From assembly GCF_000143415.4 (NCBI RefSeq), contig NW_003314381.1, positions 62,001-126,000 on the forward strand: a stretch of 64,000 nt of DNA, read 5' to 3'. Below are positions 31,941-43,146 of the stretch, piece by piece. Source of the DNA: Selaginella moellendorffii (lineage: Eukaryota; Streptophyta; Lycopodiopsida; Selaginellales; Selaginellaceae). The translations under genes and the position numbers were made by a program. The notes under the pieces were generated by a model. It did no database searches, had not been told where the DNA came from, and saw only the letters and a list, made by a program, of their open reading frames with translations. Numbering within the stretch: the stretch's first letter is position 1; each line of letters opens with the position of its first letter.

Positions 31941-34142
31941 ATGGCGCTTGCGATTTCTTCCGGCCGCGGCAAGGCGATCCAGCTCCAGCCGGTCTCGCAC
32001 ATCGCGTTCGTGGTACGTGACGCTGCTGATTCGGCCAATGTGCTGCTTGTGCGATCGATCGCTGCTGCCGATCTGGAGCCGGGCGACTCCGAAATCTGGG
32101 ACCTTCCCTGCTTCGATCTGCCGAGGCTCGGCAAGCGGCAGCAGCTGAGAGGCAGCATTGATCATCCACAGCTCGTTTGCAGCGTGGAGGCGGCTCTTCG
32201 AGAGGCTGGAGTGAGAAATTTTGCCATTGAGGAGGCTATTGAGAAGGTGAGGTCTACTTTTTCTTTGCCTTTGTTGGACTTTAGTGTTTGATATGTTGCG
32301 TTTTTTCTTCCTCTAGGTGCAAGCGCTGGTGCCTACGCCTTTACATTTTGTCAGCCTTTGGAAAATTGTTAGAGAGCCAGATTTTGGACCCAGGGCCCCG
32401 ATACAAACCGTGGTGTTGATCGTGGAAGCACCACGATATGTGTCGTCCTTGGGTGGGTTTGATCTTTTTGTTTTTCTTTCTTTTTCTCTTCATACGAATG
32501 TATCTTTCATCCAGGTTCTTGTGAGTGGTTTGATCCTCAGAGAGCGCTGGAGCTGCTTGTGAATGAGACTCGTGATGCCGAACGCGTCGGTGTTCTCGCT
32601 GCTAGTTTTTTCTATCCCTTGTTTCCAAAGGGTACTTGCAGCGATCTTAACTTGGAGTGTTTCTACCAGGTTTGTCTTGTGATGTTGTTTAAGATTATAT
32701 GCCATTAACATTGGATGTTTTGCCAGGAGTATCCCCCAGGAGTGTTAGTCATTCCTATGCTGTCGCGAACTTTGAAGCCTTTTTGCAAAACTAACTTGGT
32801 CATAAGCGCACCAACGAGTTCACGGTTTTTAGATGCGGACGTGAACATCAATGATAGTACATTTACTGGACAGGCTTTGATTGTAGATCCTGGTTGCTCA
32901 GTTCCGACATATAACGAGGTATGGATTCTTGTTTTTCGTTTTTCAAGTTGCTTTACAAGAGAACTTTCTGCAGAACAGCTGGTTGCAATCGTTAGATTAT
33001 TGCCCAAAAAGCTATTTGTTTTTCTAACTCATCACCACCTAGATCACACTGAAGGTCTCCCCGCTGTTAAACGAGCCAACTCCGAGGCCATTGTCATAGC
33101 GCACGAGAAAACTCTCAAGAGAATTGGTCCAGGTTTGTGTGAAATCTATTCAAGTGCTCATGCAAAATTGTATGAAACAGCTCTTTATGGCATCAAGTAT
33201 GTATCAGTAACTGGTGGAACGAAGCTACTTATCAGCGGACAACGTTTTGAGATCATTGCCGCTCCTGTAAGCTGTTTGCGTGATCTATTCTTTAGGCAAG
33301 CAAGCAAGCTTCATTGTCATGGCAGGGCCACACGGATGGACATCTTTGTTTGTTTCACCTCGAAACTCGGACTCTTGTCGCTGGCGACCACTGTGTGGGG
33401 TATGCATAAGTTTTCCAATCGAGTTTCTAATCGACGAGAATCTTTGCAGTGAAGGAAGTTCCATTGTTGATGGCAACTCTGGAGGAAATCTTCATGTAAT
33501 AAACCAGGCTCTTTTATATTTTTATTCTGATTCTTTTCTCCTTGCGTTTACAGGACTACATGAACACTAGCCATCGCCTGTTGGAGCTCGCGCCTAAGGT
33601 AGTGGTGCCGATGCACGGACGGCCCAATCTCTTGCCTTTGCAGCTTCTCAAAGGATACATAAAGTGAGTGATCTCTAAAGCAAATTCGCTGGTGGCAACA
33701 CGTAACTTTGTTTTTTCAGGCATCGACAAACCAGGGAAGCTACTATCTTAAAGGCTATCGAGGCCGGCGCAACGAGTGCGTTCGCCATAGTTTCTAGTGC
33801 GTACAAGCAGACAAACATATTGCTCTGGCCAGCAGCGTTGATCAACGTAAAGGTTCACGTCGACCACCTGCAAAGGCAGCAAAAGCTACCACAGGTATAA
33901 TTCTCACACCAGCGCTGCTATCGTGTATCGGCTAAACATCTACCGCGTTCTCATCGCAGGGGTTTTCCGTGGAGAAATTCAAGCGTAGCTGCGGACTCGC
34001 TTTCAAAGTGCGATGGTTTGCGAGATTCGTCGGTTCGTACGCTTTCCAGCGTAACGCATGGAGACTCCTGGTATGCCTTGCCGCGATTTTCTTCGTTTGG
34101 TACAAATGGGGCCAGGGATCGGGCGAGGAAGAAGAGTGGTGA
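31941..34142 (+). CDS. Metallo-beta-lactamase-fold hydrolase, LACTB2-like
   Basis: Eleven exons: 31941-32246, 32317-32452, 32515-32669, 32727-32918, 32979-33132, 33181-33266, 33326-33399, 33450-33495, 33554-33663, 33720-33894 and 33960-34142, 538 residues. The zinc site is clear: THHHLDHTEG gives HxHxDH, then GHTDGHL, VAGDHCVGEGSSI and PMHGRPNL supply the further ligands. The C-terminus has a hydrophobic stretch (LLVCLAAIFFVWYKW), a probable tail anchor, then an acidic end. Related proteins include the endoribonuclease LACTB2 and uncharacterised plant hydrolases; the substrate is unknown. The 48-bp intron 33133-33180 and the acceptor at 32978 are the least certain borders. The ATG at 31941 is 126 bp after the kinase stop. 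Confidence 0.85.
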
Positions 34143-34691
34143 ATCTACCAACTTTGATAGGTGACTATAAAACTCTCTTATACAGCATGGGACTAATATA
34201 ATGCTCCTGACAATGTTATAAACAATGTATATACGCAAATTTCTTCCTTCTAGAACAAGGTGGTGGATCGTCAAAGCTCTAAGATATGATATATCCAATC
34301 AGACAGAGAAACTCTAGCTGCTGTTACTCTATACGTGTAACAATGATAATAGCTGGTCTTGTAAACAATGCATATAGCGAGCTTGACTAAGCCTCGTAAA
34401 AGCAGGAGCCTCTGCTAGAGTAGAAGTGATACCTGGCATTCCACCGAGGACGCTGCTTTAGACAATGTGACGCCATGCTTGAACACCACGCTTGATTTTC
34501 CCCTGCGTTGAAGCTTTCCACCGCCCGCTTTTCTTTTCTTTTCTTTTTTTTCTTTCTCCGAAGTATTGCTTCGTCAGTAGCTTCTCCAGTCCCTTTATCA
34601 AAGCGAGACGTTGATAGCTCTCGATAGAAGAACGCTCGCTCGATCGAAGAAGAACCGTGCCGAAAGAAAGAAATCTACTTGGCTTGCGACG
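34143..34691. other. Intergenic region before the peroxidase
   Basis: No gene seen. A long pyrimidine tract of TTTTC units lies at about 34527-34557, within the probable promoter or 5' leader of the peroxidase. Confidence 0.5.
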
Positions 34692-34946
34692 ATGGCTCGT
34701 GGAAGTTTTTGCTGCTCGACCACCACGGTGGTGCTGCTAGTCGCGGCATTCTTGCCGCTGCTGTGTGGAGCTCAAACTTTCCCAGCTCCGGCACCTGGAC
34801 TGGCCTATGGATTCTACAACACCTCCTGTCCCAGCGCCGAGAGCACCGTCCAGCAAATGATGCAGTCCATTCTCACCTCCAACATCTCCGAGGCCGCTGG
34901 GATCATCCGGCTCTTCTTCCACGACTGCTTCGTCCAGGTTACTCGA

Positions 34947-34985
<39 letters not shown>

Positions 34986-35969
34986 CTTCCGAGTTGTTCT
35001 AGGAACTTTGCTGTGATCGCAGGGATGCGATGGCTCGCTTCTCATCAATGCTACCAACGGGGAGCTCTTCTCGATCCCGAACTTGACCATTCGTCGCTCT
35101 GCTATTGCCATCGTGGAGCAGATCAAGGCGAGATTGGAGTCGGCCTGTCCGAACACTGTCTCTTGCTCGGATATACTCGTCTTGGCTGCTCGAGAATCCG
35201 TGACCCAGGTACTAGCAAAGTCCTGTAAGCTCTTCTCGCGCCAAACCTATGTGATCCTTTGCTGTGTTCTTGCCTTCTAAAAGGCTGGAGGACCATCGTT
35301 TCCTGTTCCAACCGGACGTCGCGACGGCACCACCTTCGCCAGTAACCAGACTGTTCTCAGCTTCATCCCGGCTCCCAGCTTCAACTTCTCACAGCTTAAC
35401 TCCTCCTTCCAGACCAAAGGCTTGAACGAAGCGGACTTAACAGCTCTCTCAGGTAAAGCAAGCTCCAAAACTTCTCTTGGACCGTTCCAAAAACTCTGTC
35501 CTCGCTGCCGCTGCTTTCAGGAGCTCACACCATCGGAATCGCGCACTGCTCGGCCTTCATTGGGAACCTGTATCCCAACGTCAGCTCCCGTTTCAACTCT
35601 TCCTTTGCACAGACCCTGTTGCAGTCCTGCCCAAGCAACACTTCCAACAACGTCGTCAACATGGACCTGGTCACCCCGAATGCCTTCGACAGCCAGTACT
35701 TCAGCAACGTTCTCTCTGGCTCCGTCGACTTCGACTCGGACGCTGCTCTTCTTAACAGCACCACCACGCAGAGCAGCGTGCAGGCTTTCGCAGCGAACCA
35801 GACCCAGTTCTTCAACCAGTTTGCCGTGAGCTTCATCAAGATGAGCATGATCGAGGTCCTGACCAACTCGAGCGGGAACATTCGCAATGTCTGCTCGGTC
35901 TTCAACTCCAACAGCAGTAGCACTATTAGCCTGAACTCGTCCCCTGAGAACCTTGTCGAGCAAGTGTGA
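34692..35969 (+). CDS. Class III secretory peroxidase
   Basis: Exons 34692-34937, 35023-35208, 35284-35452 and 35521-35969 give 349 residues. An N-terminal signal peptide ends near CGAQ. The distal haem site RLFFHDCF with the catalytic Arg and His lies at the end of exon 1, GCDGSLL (calcium site) opens exon 2, and GAHTIG with the proximal His opens exon 4. Many NxS/T sites suggest glycosylation. Four exons with these borders is the classic plant peroxidase layout. It acts in the cell wall or vacuole, oxidising phenolics with H2O2. Intron 1 holds a CT microsatellite at about 34952-34981. Confidence 0.94.
34952..34981 (+). repeat. (CT)n microsatellite in peroxidase intron 1
   Basis: About 15 CT units, close to the 5' splice site of the first intron. 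Confidence 0.9.
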
Positions 35970-36190
35970 GATTCACATTATTTGGCAATATCTACAAGCG
36001 AGACTTTCATCACCGATCTCAGTAATGAGAAACCTGTTGTTCTATGGGAGCGTTGTAGTGTCGCCTGCGAAGTTCTGATTCCGGCTCCAGAGGCTGTTGG
36101 AGGTACAGTCTTGTGGGATCGTTTGGATCGATATATCTGCGAAAAGAACAAAAGTTCAATCGGATTACCGCACGAGGAAAACAACCAGAC

Positions 36191-36930
36191 TCACGCATGG
36201 CGTATCATGTCGTCCACCGGTGCCTGGGTCTCTGGAATGGGATTTTGAGCAGCAGCACGCATGGATTCCGTAGCACGGATGGATCGCAACAGGCCGAAGA
36301 AAATAGGAATGAAAGTTCCAACACCACCTTCTTTGAACAGAATCTTGAAAGGATATGGAGCGTAGAGTGCGGGATTGGCACCCTCTTGAATAACCTTCAA
36401 AAAAAGAGAGAAGAAAGTCACAAACAAATTTCGATGAAGGGAAAAACGATTTCTTAAGTCTGAAGAACTAGAAAAATTAACAAAAGGAAGGAACTTACAG
36501 GATGGACCTTCCCGGATAAGTTGTTGCAAAAGAAGATAGGCTGGTTGAAGCTCTCTTCGTGAATAAACATCTGTGGCAACAAAGGAAAAAATCACAGCTT
36601 TGTCAGGAAAAAGAGAAGATCTTGCAAAATAAATGCTTTGCGTAAATTACCAGAGGCATGTCAAACGCGAAGAAATTCCCTACTGGCTGTCGCGCAACGA
36701 AGACGAGGCGAATATTGGACAGATAGATCGTCCCCTTGGTGACGATCTTGCCACTGGGAACACTGAAAAACCCAAAGAAATCCATGACTCGATGGAATCG
36801 ATCGAGAATGCAATGCTTACTCTGGCAGCTTCTCGACCTGGAACTCCACGCCATCCCTGGCGAGCGCCAGAACCTCGTTCACAAACGGCAGCGGGAACCC
36901 GGATGGATGGAGCTGCGGATTGAGCGCCAT
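36191..36930 (-). CDS. GRAM-domain WBP2-like protein
   Basis: Exons 36821-36930, 36651-36762, 36499-36570 and 36191-36394 give 165 residues. It starts MALNPQLHPSGFPLPFVNE, then LARDGVEFQVEKLP, KGTIYLSNIRLVFVA (the GRAM-like lipid-binding fold), NNLSGKV, and FKILFKEGGVGTFIPIFFGL. This order and length match the plant relatives of WW-domain-binding protein 2. No PPxY motif is visible in the tail. Biochemical role unknown; a membrane or lipid link is family inference. It is divergently paired with the EngB gene, with 76 bp between the start codons. Confidence 0.85.
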
Positions 36931-37006
36931 CGCCAAACCCTAAAATTTCGCCCAGGGATAAAGAACCCTAATATCTGAGAGGGGTTTAAGATAGAGTAGT
37001 CGAGCT
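36931..37006. promoter_or_regulatory. Shared divergent promoter, WBP2-like and EngB
   Basis: Only 76 bp separate the two opposing start codons. The interval has AACCCTA motifs in both orientations (AAACCCTAAAA and AACCCTAATA), similar to telo-box elements found in promoters of plant translation-related genes. The 5' leaders must be very short or overlap. Confidence 0.6.
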
Positions 37007-38491
37007 ATGGTGTTGCGCCAATGCGTCTCGGCCCCGGCGGCGCTCGCTAATCGCTCGCTCTTCCCTTCCAAGGACTGGCGCACTGCGCTCCAGAGGAGCG
37101 GGCGCGGCCAGCGCGGTTTCCAGTCGGCGGTATGCGTCCACGGGCCAATGCTGGGCAGGATTCGCGCGAATGCGACGAGGAAGAAGCCCGTGTCGATCGA
37201 TTCTCTCAAGAACAAGAGCCCGCCGCCAGTGGTGAGCTTGACAGGAGTGTCGCCGCATCCAAATGTTTACAGGGATTTCTCGGATGGAGACGACGAGGCC
37301 GAGCCAGAGGGTAGCGTCATCCAGCTCAAGAAATCTCCCTCGAGCAAGAAGAAATCCAATGCCAGGCCCCCAAAGAAGGAGCTGCGATTCAGTGACTCCG
37401 AGGAGGAGGAAGAAGAGATCGATGCTCAAGTAAGTGATAGTGATAAAGAGCTAGAAGAAGAAGATGATGATCAAACCGGAGAGATATCGCGAAAACCAGT
37501 GCTCACACTTCCGCAAGAGAAAGACGTGGAGGATCTCATGAACAGCTCTCGAGCGATTCTCTACGAGAGATTCGTGTTCAAGCATCTCGGAGAGAGGCCG
37601 ACGAGGCAGCTGTTTGGATCAAACATCCACGTCCTGGCCAACGCGTCCCGGGTGAAGATAAACTCGGTGGAGTTTATCAAGAGCAGCGATGGGATCAAGG
37701 ACTGTCCCATGGATGGTTTTCCAGAGGTGGCTTTCGTTGGGCGATCCAATGTCGGGAAGTCCTCGCTCGTGAATCTTCTCATGGAGAGGAAGAGCTTGGC
37801 TTTGGTGTCGAAGAAACCCGGTAAGTTCTTCACGGTTTTGATCTTCTTCTTGGAAGAACTTTGGAATTTCTTTTTGCCAGGGAAAACGCAGCTTATCAAC
37901 CATTTTCTCGTCAACAAGCGATGGTATCTGGTGGATTTACCGGGTTACGGGTATGATCTTTCAGCGTTTCTCGTTGTTCTTCGATGGTTTTAACTCTTGG
38001 TTTTGGTTTCTTAGTTTTGCAAGCGCTCCAAAAACTTTGTGTGTCAAGTGGAACGAATTCACCAAGGATTACTTCCTCAAGAGGAAGACGCTCGTCATGG
38101 TTGTCCAGCTGATCGACTCCTCCATCCCCGTGCAGCAAATCGACATCGATTGCGCGACTTGGCTCAAGCAACACAACGTAAGTCTCGATCGAGCGAGCGA
38201 GTATTCGCTCGATCTAGCTCTCAAAAACTCCTTTTTTGTTGGTTTTAATCCTTGGTTTCTTGGCGATCGTAGATCCCATCGACGCTGGCTTTCACGAAGT
38301 GCGATCGAAAGAAGAAGAAGAGGAAAACCGGAGGAAAGCATCCGGTGGACAATGTGGTGGAGTTCTTGCAGGAAATGAGGCTGGTAACTACGCAAACTTA
38401 CCCGTGGATTTTGACGAGCTGCGTTACCGGGCAAGGCAGGGACGAGCTGATGATGCACATAGAAGAGTTTCGAAATTACTGGCACAGTTAA
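37007..38491 (+). CDS. EngB: Organellar EngB/YihA-type GTPase
   Basis: Exons 37007-37820, 37881-37950, 38015-38177 and 38273-38491 give 421 residues. The first 60 residues are Arg/Ser/Ala rich, like a plastid or mitochondrial transit peptide; an acidic, low-complexity stretch (about 125-160) follows. The GTPase domain has all motifs: GRSNVGKS (G1, about 245), KPGKTQ with the G2 threonine, DLPGYG (G3), TKCD (G4) and SCVTG (G5). EngB proteins bind GTP and help assemble the large ribosomal subunit. The last exon reads straight through to TAA, with no further intron needed. Confidence 0.92.
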
Positions 38492-38549
38492 AAAGTAAAT
38501 CTTGGTTAAAACAGAGGGGTTTAAAAAACTAACCGGCGGGGTTTAACAA

Positions 38550-38579
38550 GTGGCGCCGCTATGGGCGAAGCGGCGCCAC
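38550..38579. repeat. Perfect 11-bp GC-rich hairpin
   Basis: GTGGCGCCGCT (38550-38560) and its exact complement AGCGGCGCCAC (38569-38579) around an 8-base loop, 58 bp after the EngB stop. It could mark the 3' end of the transcript or be the tip of a mobile-element remnant. Confidence 0.8.
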
Positions 38580-39000
38580 CAACCTCACGATATAAAATGT
38601 GTTGCCATAAACCCTAGTTTGTGGAGTGGAGGGAATTTAGGGCGAGCGCGGAAGAACACGACGCAATGACCCCAGCGCGCGCGAGGCAGGGCAACGGCGC
38701 ACTCCGGATTCGGCTGTGAGTCTCGGATTCTCCTCAGCTTCTCTCCAGGTTGGTCTTTTCTTTCTTCCTTCGGATTTCCTTCGTGTCGCGTGTAAATCTC
38801 GTTGCTCGTTTGTGGATTCCGCGCAATCGCTGTGAGTGTGTCGAGAGTGGGAGGGAATTGGGAGAGATCTAGTGTAGGAAAATGCGGTGTCGGGATGGAT
38901 TAAGAGAGGGAAAGAGGTGTTGACGGAATTTACATGTGAGGCGTTCTTTCAAGCTAGTTTTTGGGGGGGGGAGGGGAAGGGAGAGGGAGAGATAATAAAA

Positions 39001-40028
39001 ATGCCAAACTCCACGGAGGAAGGGGGAGGGAGCTCTGGGGGTAATCACTCTGGGTCGGGGTCTAGGAAGGAGAAGAAGAAGCAGGCCAAGGAAGAGAGGG
39101 ACCGACTCAAACAGGCCGAGAAGAAGAAGCGCAGGCTTGAGAAGGCGCTAGCAACTGCGGCGGCAATTCGATCCGAGCTCGAGAAGAAGAAGCAGCGGAG
39201 AAAAGAGGAGGAGCAGCGGCTGGACGAGGAAGGTGCTGCTCTCGCCGAGGCTGTGGCTCTGCAAGTTTTGGTCGAGGAGGACTTTGAAGGTGGCGGCAAA
39301 GTAGAACAGGAGGAGGTTTGTAGCTTGGAAAGTGATGAGAGCGTTGTTGGTGAGACGAGGAGGCAGTCGGGGGGTGTTTTCAGTGGGCAGCGAGTGTCGG
39401 GAAGCTCGACTTCTACTACGGAGAATGTGAGGAAGGGGACGAACACGAACGAGAAGGGGTCATGGGTTTGTGAGTGGGACTCGCCGGTGGGAGGGGGGCA
39501 GAATGACGATGAGTTCCTTAGCAAGAAGGGACTTATCACCACGGCCGAGGAGAAGGCGAGAGTTAGCACCGAGAGAGCTAAAGCAGCGGAGATGGCCGCT
39601 GGACTTGCTGCTGCGCAGGCTGTGGCTGCTCTCAGGATCGCCGAAGAGGCTCGAGCTGAGGCTGAGGCTGCCAAGAAAGCCGCAGAAGCGGCCATGATCG
39701 AAGCACTTGATCAGCGTGATCCTCAGCACAAGAGAGACCAAGAGATGGTAAACGTTCCATTTGTCCATGTTTTGGGATGACGAAACTTACCGCTTTCTTG
39801 CAGAGTGTGGTGCGTGAACCCGAGGAAGACAAGGCGGAGTTGAAGGCGAGGCTTATCGAGACGGAGAAGAAGTTACTGGAGAAAACCAGACGGGTTTCAG
39901 AGCTGGAGCAGAACCTTGATGAGGTTACTCAATACTTACTGGAGTTCAAAGCCAAGTTTGAGAGCGATAAGAACGCTACGATTCTCAGCTGCACAGCGGA
40001 CGGAGTTACATCACAGGTGGGACAGTAG
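39001..40028 (+). CDS. Coiled-coil protein, unknown function
   Basis: Exons 39001-39747 and 39804-40028 give 323 residues. It is highly charged: an N-terminal Lys/Glu/Arg block (KEKKKQAKEERDRLKQAEKK) with heptad character, a Ser/Gly-rich acidic middle, an Ala/Glu coiled coil (AEEARAEAEAAKKAAEAA, about 225-245), and a second coil in exon 2 (ARLIETEKKLLEKTRRVSEL). I recognise no domain. The ATG at 39001 follows a purine-only stretch (about 38965-38998) typical of a leader; the same frame is open upstream to about 38887 without a better start. The 3' end is less sure, because a donor-like CAG/GTGGGA lies just before the stop. Confidence 0.65.
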
Positions 40029-40577
40029 GCCATTTTGCGAGTAAGTCCATACGGAGGTGACGCAGCCAACGCTGCTGATCCTGTGGATCGCCTGGCATGG
40101 GGGCTCGTACGTAGTATCTATCAGTCAGTGGATCATCGTCGAGGCAATTTCTAAGGCAGCACTATGGTGGACGCTGCTGCACAGATGATGGGGTACTATG
40201 GCTTTCAGAGCTATGGAATTCCTGGTTTCGGCTGGCAATACGGGGGATAAGGACAGGGCAGGATACTGGAGCTCAGTTGCGTGGCCGAGACGATACGAAA
40301 ATGCAGATATGTTCAAGCGAGAAGGAAGCGATGAGCAGATAAAACGAAGATAATTGTCTATAGACTCGGTCGGGGGCTTCGGACAAATAACAAGCTTTAT
40401 ATCCTTGGTGGACATTGAGGCTGCTGATGTGGATGGACCAAAATCCAGTCTTGGGAATTACGTGGCAGAGTGGAGACCGCAGGGTTGAATGTTTGTTTCA
40501 CGCAAAGTCTCTCTCGGCAGCTACAACTACTCTAGCACTTGCACAATGGCGTGGTGACTGATTTGTGGAGCACCCAT
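40029..40577 (+). other. Spacer with a Gly/Tyr-rich short reading frame
   Basis: Between the coiled-coil and ABC1K genes. A short plus frame from ATG 40164 reads MVDAAAQMMGYYGFQSYGIP and continues GFGWQYGG before TAA at about 40248, reminiscent of the Gly/Tyr-rich tail of RNA-binding proteins. It may be a lost last exon or a fragment. I see no other gene here; the ABC1K leader probably lies in its right part. Confidence 0.35.
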
Positions 40578-43017
40578 ATGGGGATTCTATCGCCGGTGTT
40601 TGCAGCAGCAGTTTTGACACCGTCGAGGCCGTCCAGTAGCCAGCAGCAGGATGTCTTGAGCTATGAGGCCGGTCAGCGATTGTACTTGGATCCCAGGGCA
40701 GGGAATGTGTCTGCCGCTCTTGCTCAGAATTATGTGAAGCCGACTGTTTCTCGAGCAGCTAGCCAGAGAAATGATGACGCCGAAGCTGAGGCAAGGGCCC
40801 TCGCACGAGCTGTGAATGCTCCGAAGTATGATCCGGCTGAGCTCTCTAGGCGCTATGGAGGACAGCCACTCCAGGTACTTAATTTTCAGTGTTTGTAGTT
40901 TTGTCTCCCGAGAATGGAGTTTTTGGATTGATTGTTTGTCGCAGGTGACTAGAAGGACGCTGAATATACTGCTCGAGCTTGGCTCGTTTGCAGCCGATTT
41001 GTACTTGGACAAGCAAAGAGGCGAGCTAGAGCGGAACAAACGAGTCCGTGCAATTCAACTCAGGCAGAAGCTTACAAAGCTTGGTCCTACTTTTGTGAAG
41101 ATTGGCCAGGGGTTATCAACCCGTCCAGATTTGTGTCCGCCCGAGTACCTTGAAGAGCTTGCTGAGCTTCAGGTAAGCACCCATATTTCACAGCATGGCA
41201 AGTGAGTAACGCTTGCTTTCCAGGATGCTTTGCCAACTTTTCCCGATGCCGAGGCATTTTCATGGATTGAAAGTGAACTCGGGGCAAGGCTTGAAGACGT
41301 TTACTCTTCTATAACTCCGTCTCCGGTAGCAGCTGCTAGTTTAGGACAGGTTTACAAAGCGGTTTTGCGATCTACTGGAGAAGTTGTTGCTGTGAAGGTA
41401 CAGCGGCCAGGTATAGCTCAAGCCATTGGCCTCGATTTTTTTCTTCTCAGGAACGTATGCCAACTCATTGATAAGTATGTGGATGTTGTTACTACTAATG
41501 TCGTTGCTCTGCTGGATGAATTTGCTAGCCGAGTATATCAAGAGCTTAATTACGTTCAGGTGGGTGCTACATTTTCTCTCCAGTTGTGTTTCGCTAACGT
41601 TTGTTTCCTTTTTACCAGGAAGGCTTTAATGCGAAGAAGTTTATGGAGTTATATGGAGACAGGGTAGACGTCAAAGTACCCAGTATTTGCTGGGATTACA
41701 CAAGCGTGAAGGTCTTGACTATGGAATGGATTGATGGCACCAAGCTTAGCGAACAGGAGGTTATCGAAAGCCAGGGACTCAACGTTTTGAAGATGGTGGA
41801 CATCGGCATTCAGTGCAGCCTTCGTCAGCTCCTGGAGTATGGTTACTTCCATGCGGATCCTCATCCCGGGAATTTACTCGCAACTCCAGAAGGGAAGCTG
41901 GCTTTTATAGATTTCGGGATGATGAGTGACACTCCGCCTCAAGCAAGGTTCGCAATCATCGGGCATGTTGTCCATATGGTAAATCGAGACTACGAGGCTA
42001 TGGCTCGGGATTACTACGCACTTGACTTTCTATCCCCGGACGTGGATGTCTCTCCAATAGTTCCCGCGTTGAAGTCTTTCTTCGATGACGTTCTGGACGC
42101 GACCGTAAGCGAACTCAACTTCAAGACAATTGTGGACGGACTTGGAGCTGTTCTTTACCAGTATCCTTTTGATGGTACGTACCTTCTGGATTGTAAACTT
42201 GCCTCACTAATGTTTCTTTTCTCTCTTTTTCTTTTTTCAGTTCCACCATACTATGCTTTGATCTTGAGGTCCTTGACGGTGCTCGAAGGCTTGGCCCTGT
42301 ATACCGATCCAAATTTTAAAGTTCTCGCGGCTGCTTATCCATACTTCGCAAAGAGGCTGCTCACGGATCCAAATCCTTACTTGCGTGATGCTCTGGTTGA
42401 GCTCCTTTTCAAAGATGGTAGCTTCAGGTAGGCCTCCCAATTGTTTTTTTCTTTCTTCGTGTGTCTTACTCTTGTGCTTCAGGTGGCAGAGGTTAGAAAA
42501 TCTACTAGTCCAGGGACGGAAGTCGTCCGATTTTGTAGCAAAAGATGCGTTACAGCCCGTTTTGCAGCTCATGCTCGGAGAGGAAGGAGCTGAGCTCCGC
42601 CGCCTCGTCGAGAAAGAAGCAGTACGAGTCCTGGAGGCGCTCGTCATCGGTAGCACGGTAGAAGGTTACAAGTCCTTGCCGGAGCCCCTCAAGTTCGTAG
42701 TCAACAGGGGCAACAACGGGCGCGTGATCGCTCTCAAAGAACAGGAAGAGGCCCAGATGCTCAAGCTTCGCCAGCAGGTGCTTCGAGTGTGGGGTCTCCT
42801 TCGAACATCCTCGGGTTTTGATCCAGCAATGCTTCAACCAGTTGTCGAGGTAAGAGAAACTCCTTGAAAACTTCGCTCGTCACTGTTTTTATGGCAGATT
42901 CTCAGGCTCCCGGAAGCACAGTCTATGGGTGCCCACGTTGCGACAGGCTTGACTAAACGTCTCGCTGCGCGACTGTTGCAGCAACTTCTCAAGCCAGCGA
43001 CACCATTGCCAGCTTAA
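40578..43017 (+). CDS. ABC1K3: ABC1-family atypical kinase, ABC1K3-like
   Basis: Exons 40578-40874, 40945-41172, 41224-41559, 41619-42174, 42241-42427, 42483-42849 and 42898-43017 give 696 residues. ABC1/UbiB signatures are present: KxGQ in TFVKIGQGLS (about 152), the Ala-rich loop AAASLGQVYKA (about 212), VKVQRPG, the catalytic HADPHPGNLL (about 365) and metal-binding DFGMM. The long C-terminal region (PYYALILRSLTVLEGLALY, YPYFAKRLLTDPNPYLRDA) is typical of the plastoglobule ABC1K3 type, which supports prenyl-lipid and tocopherol metabolism. The N-terminus of about 60 residues is consistent with a plastid transit peptide. Close agreement with what I recall of the flowering-plant protein supports orthology, but the subfamily call rests on memory. 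Confidence 0.9.
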
Positions 43018-43146
43018 GCACCTTGTAAAAAATTGTTCGCTGTAAGCTCAGAATTGGATTAGTGTATTAACTTGGTTTATAAAGATTCTTTATGATTAAG
43101 CTAGGGCTTGTATTCTTCCAATTTTATTTTTTCTTCAGCGCCATGA

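Noticed and set aside
35517-35963. Minus frame of 148 codons opposite the peroxidase
   Set aside because: Shadow of peroxidase exon 4.
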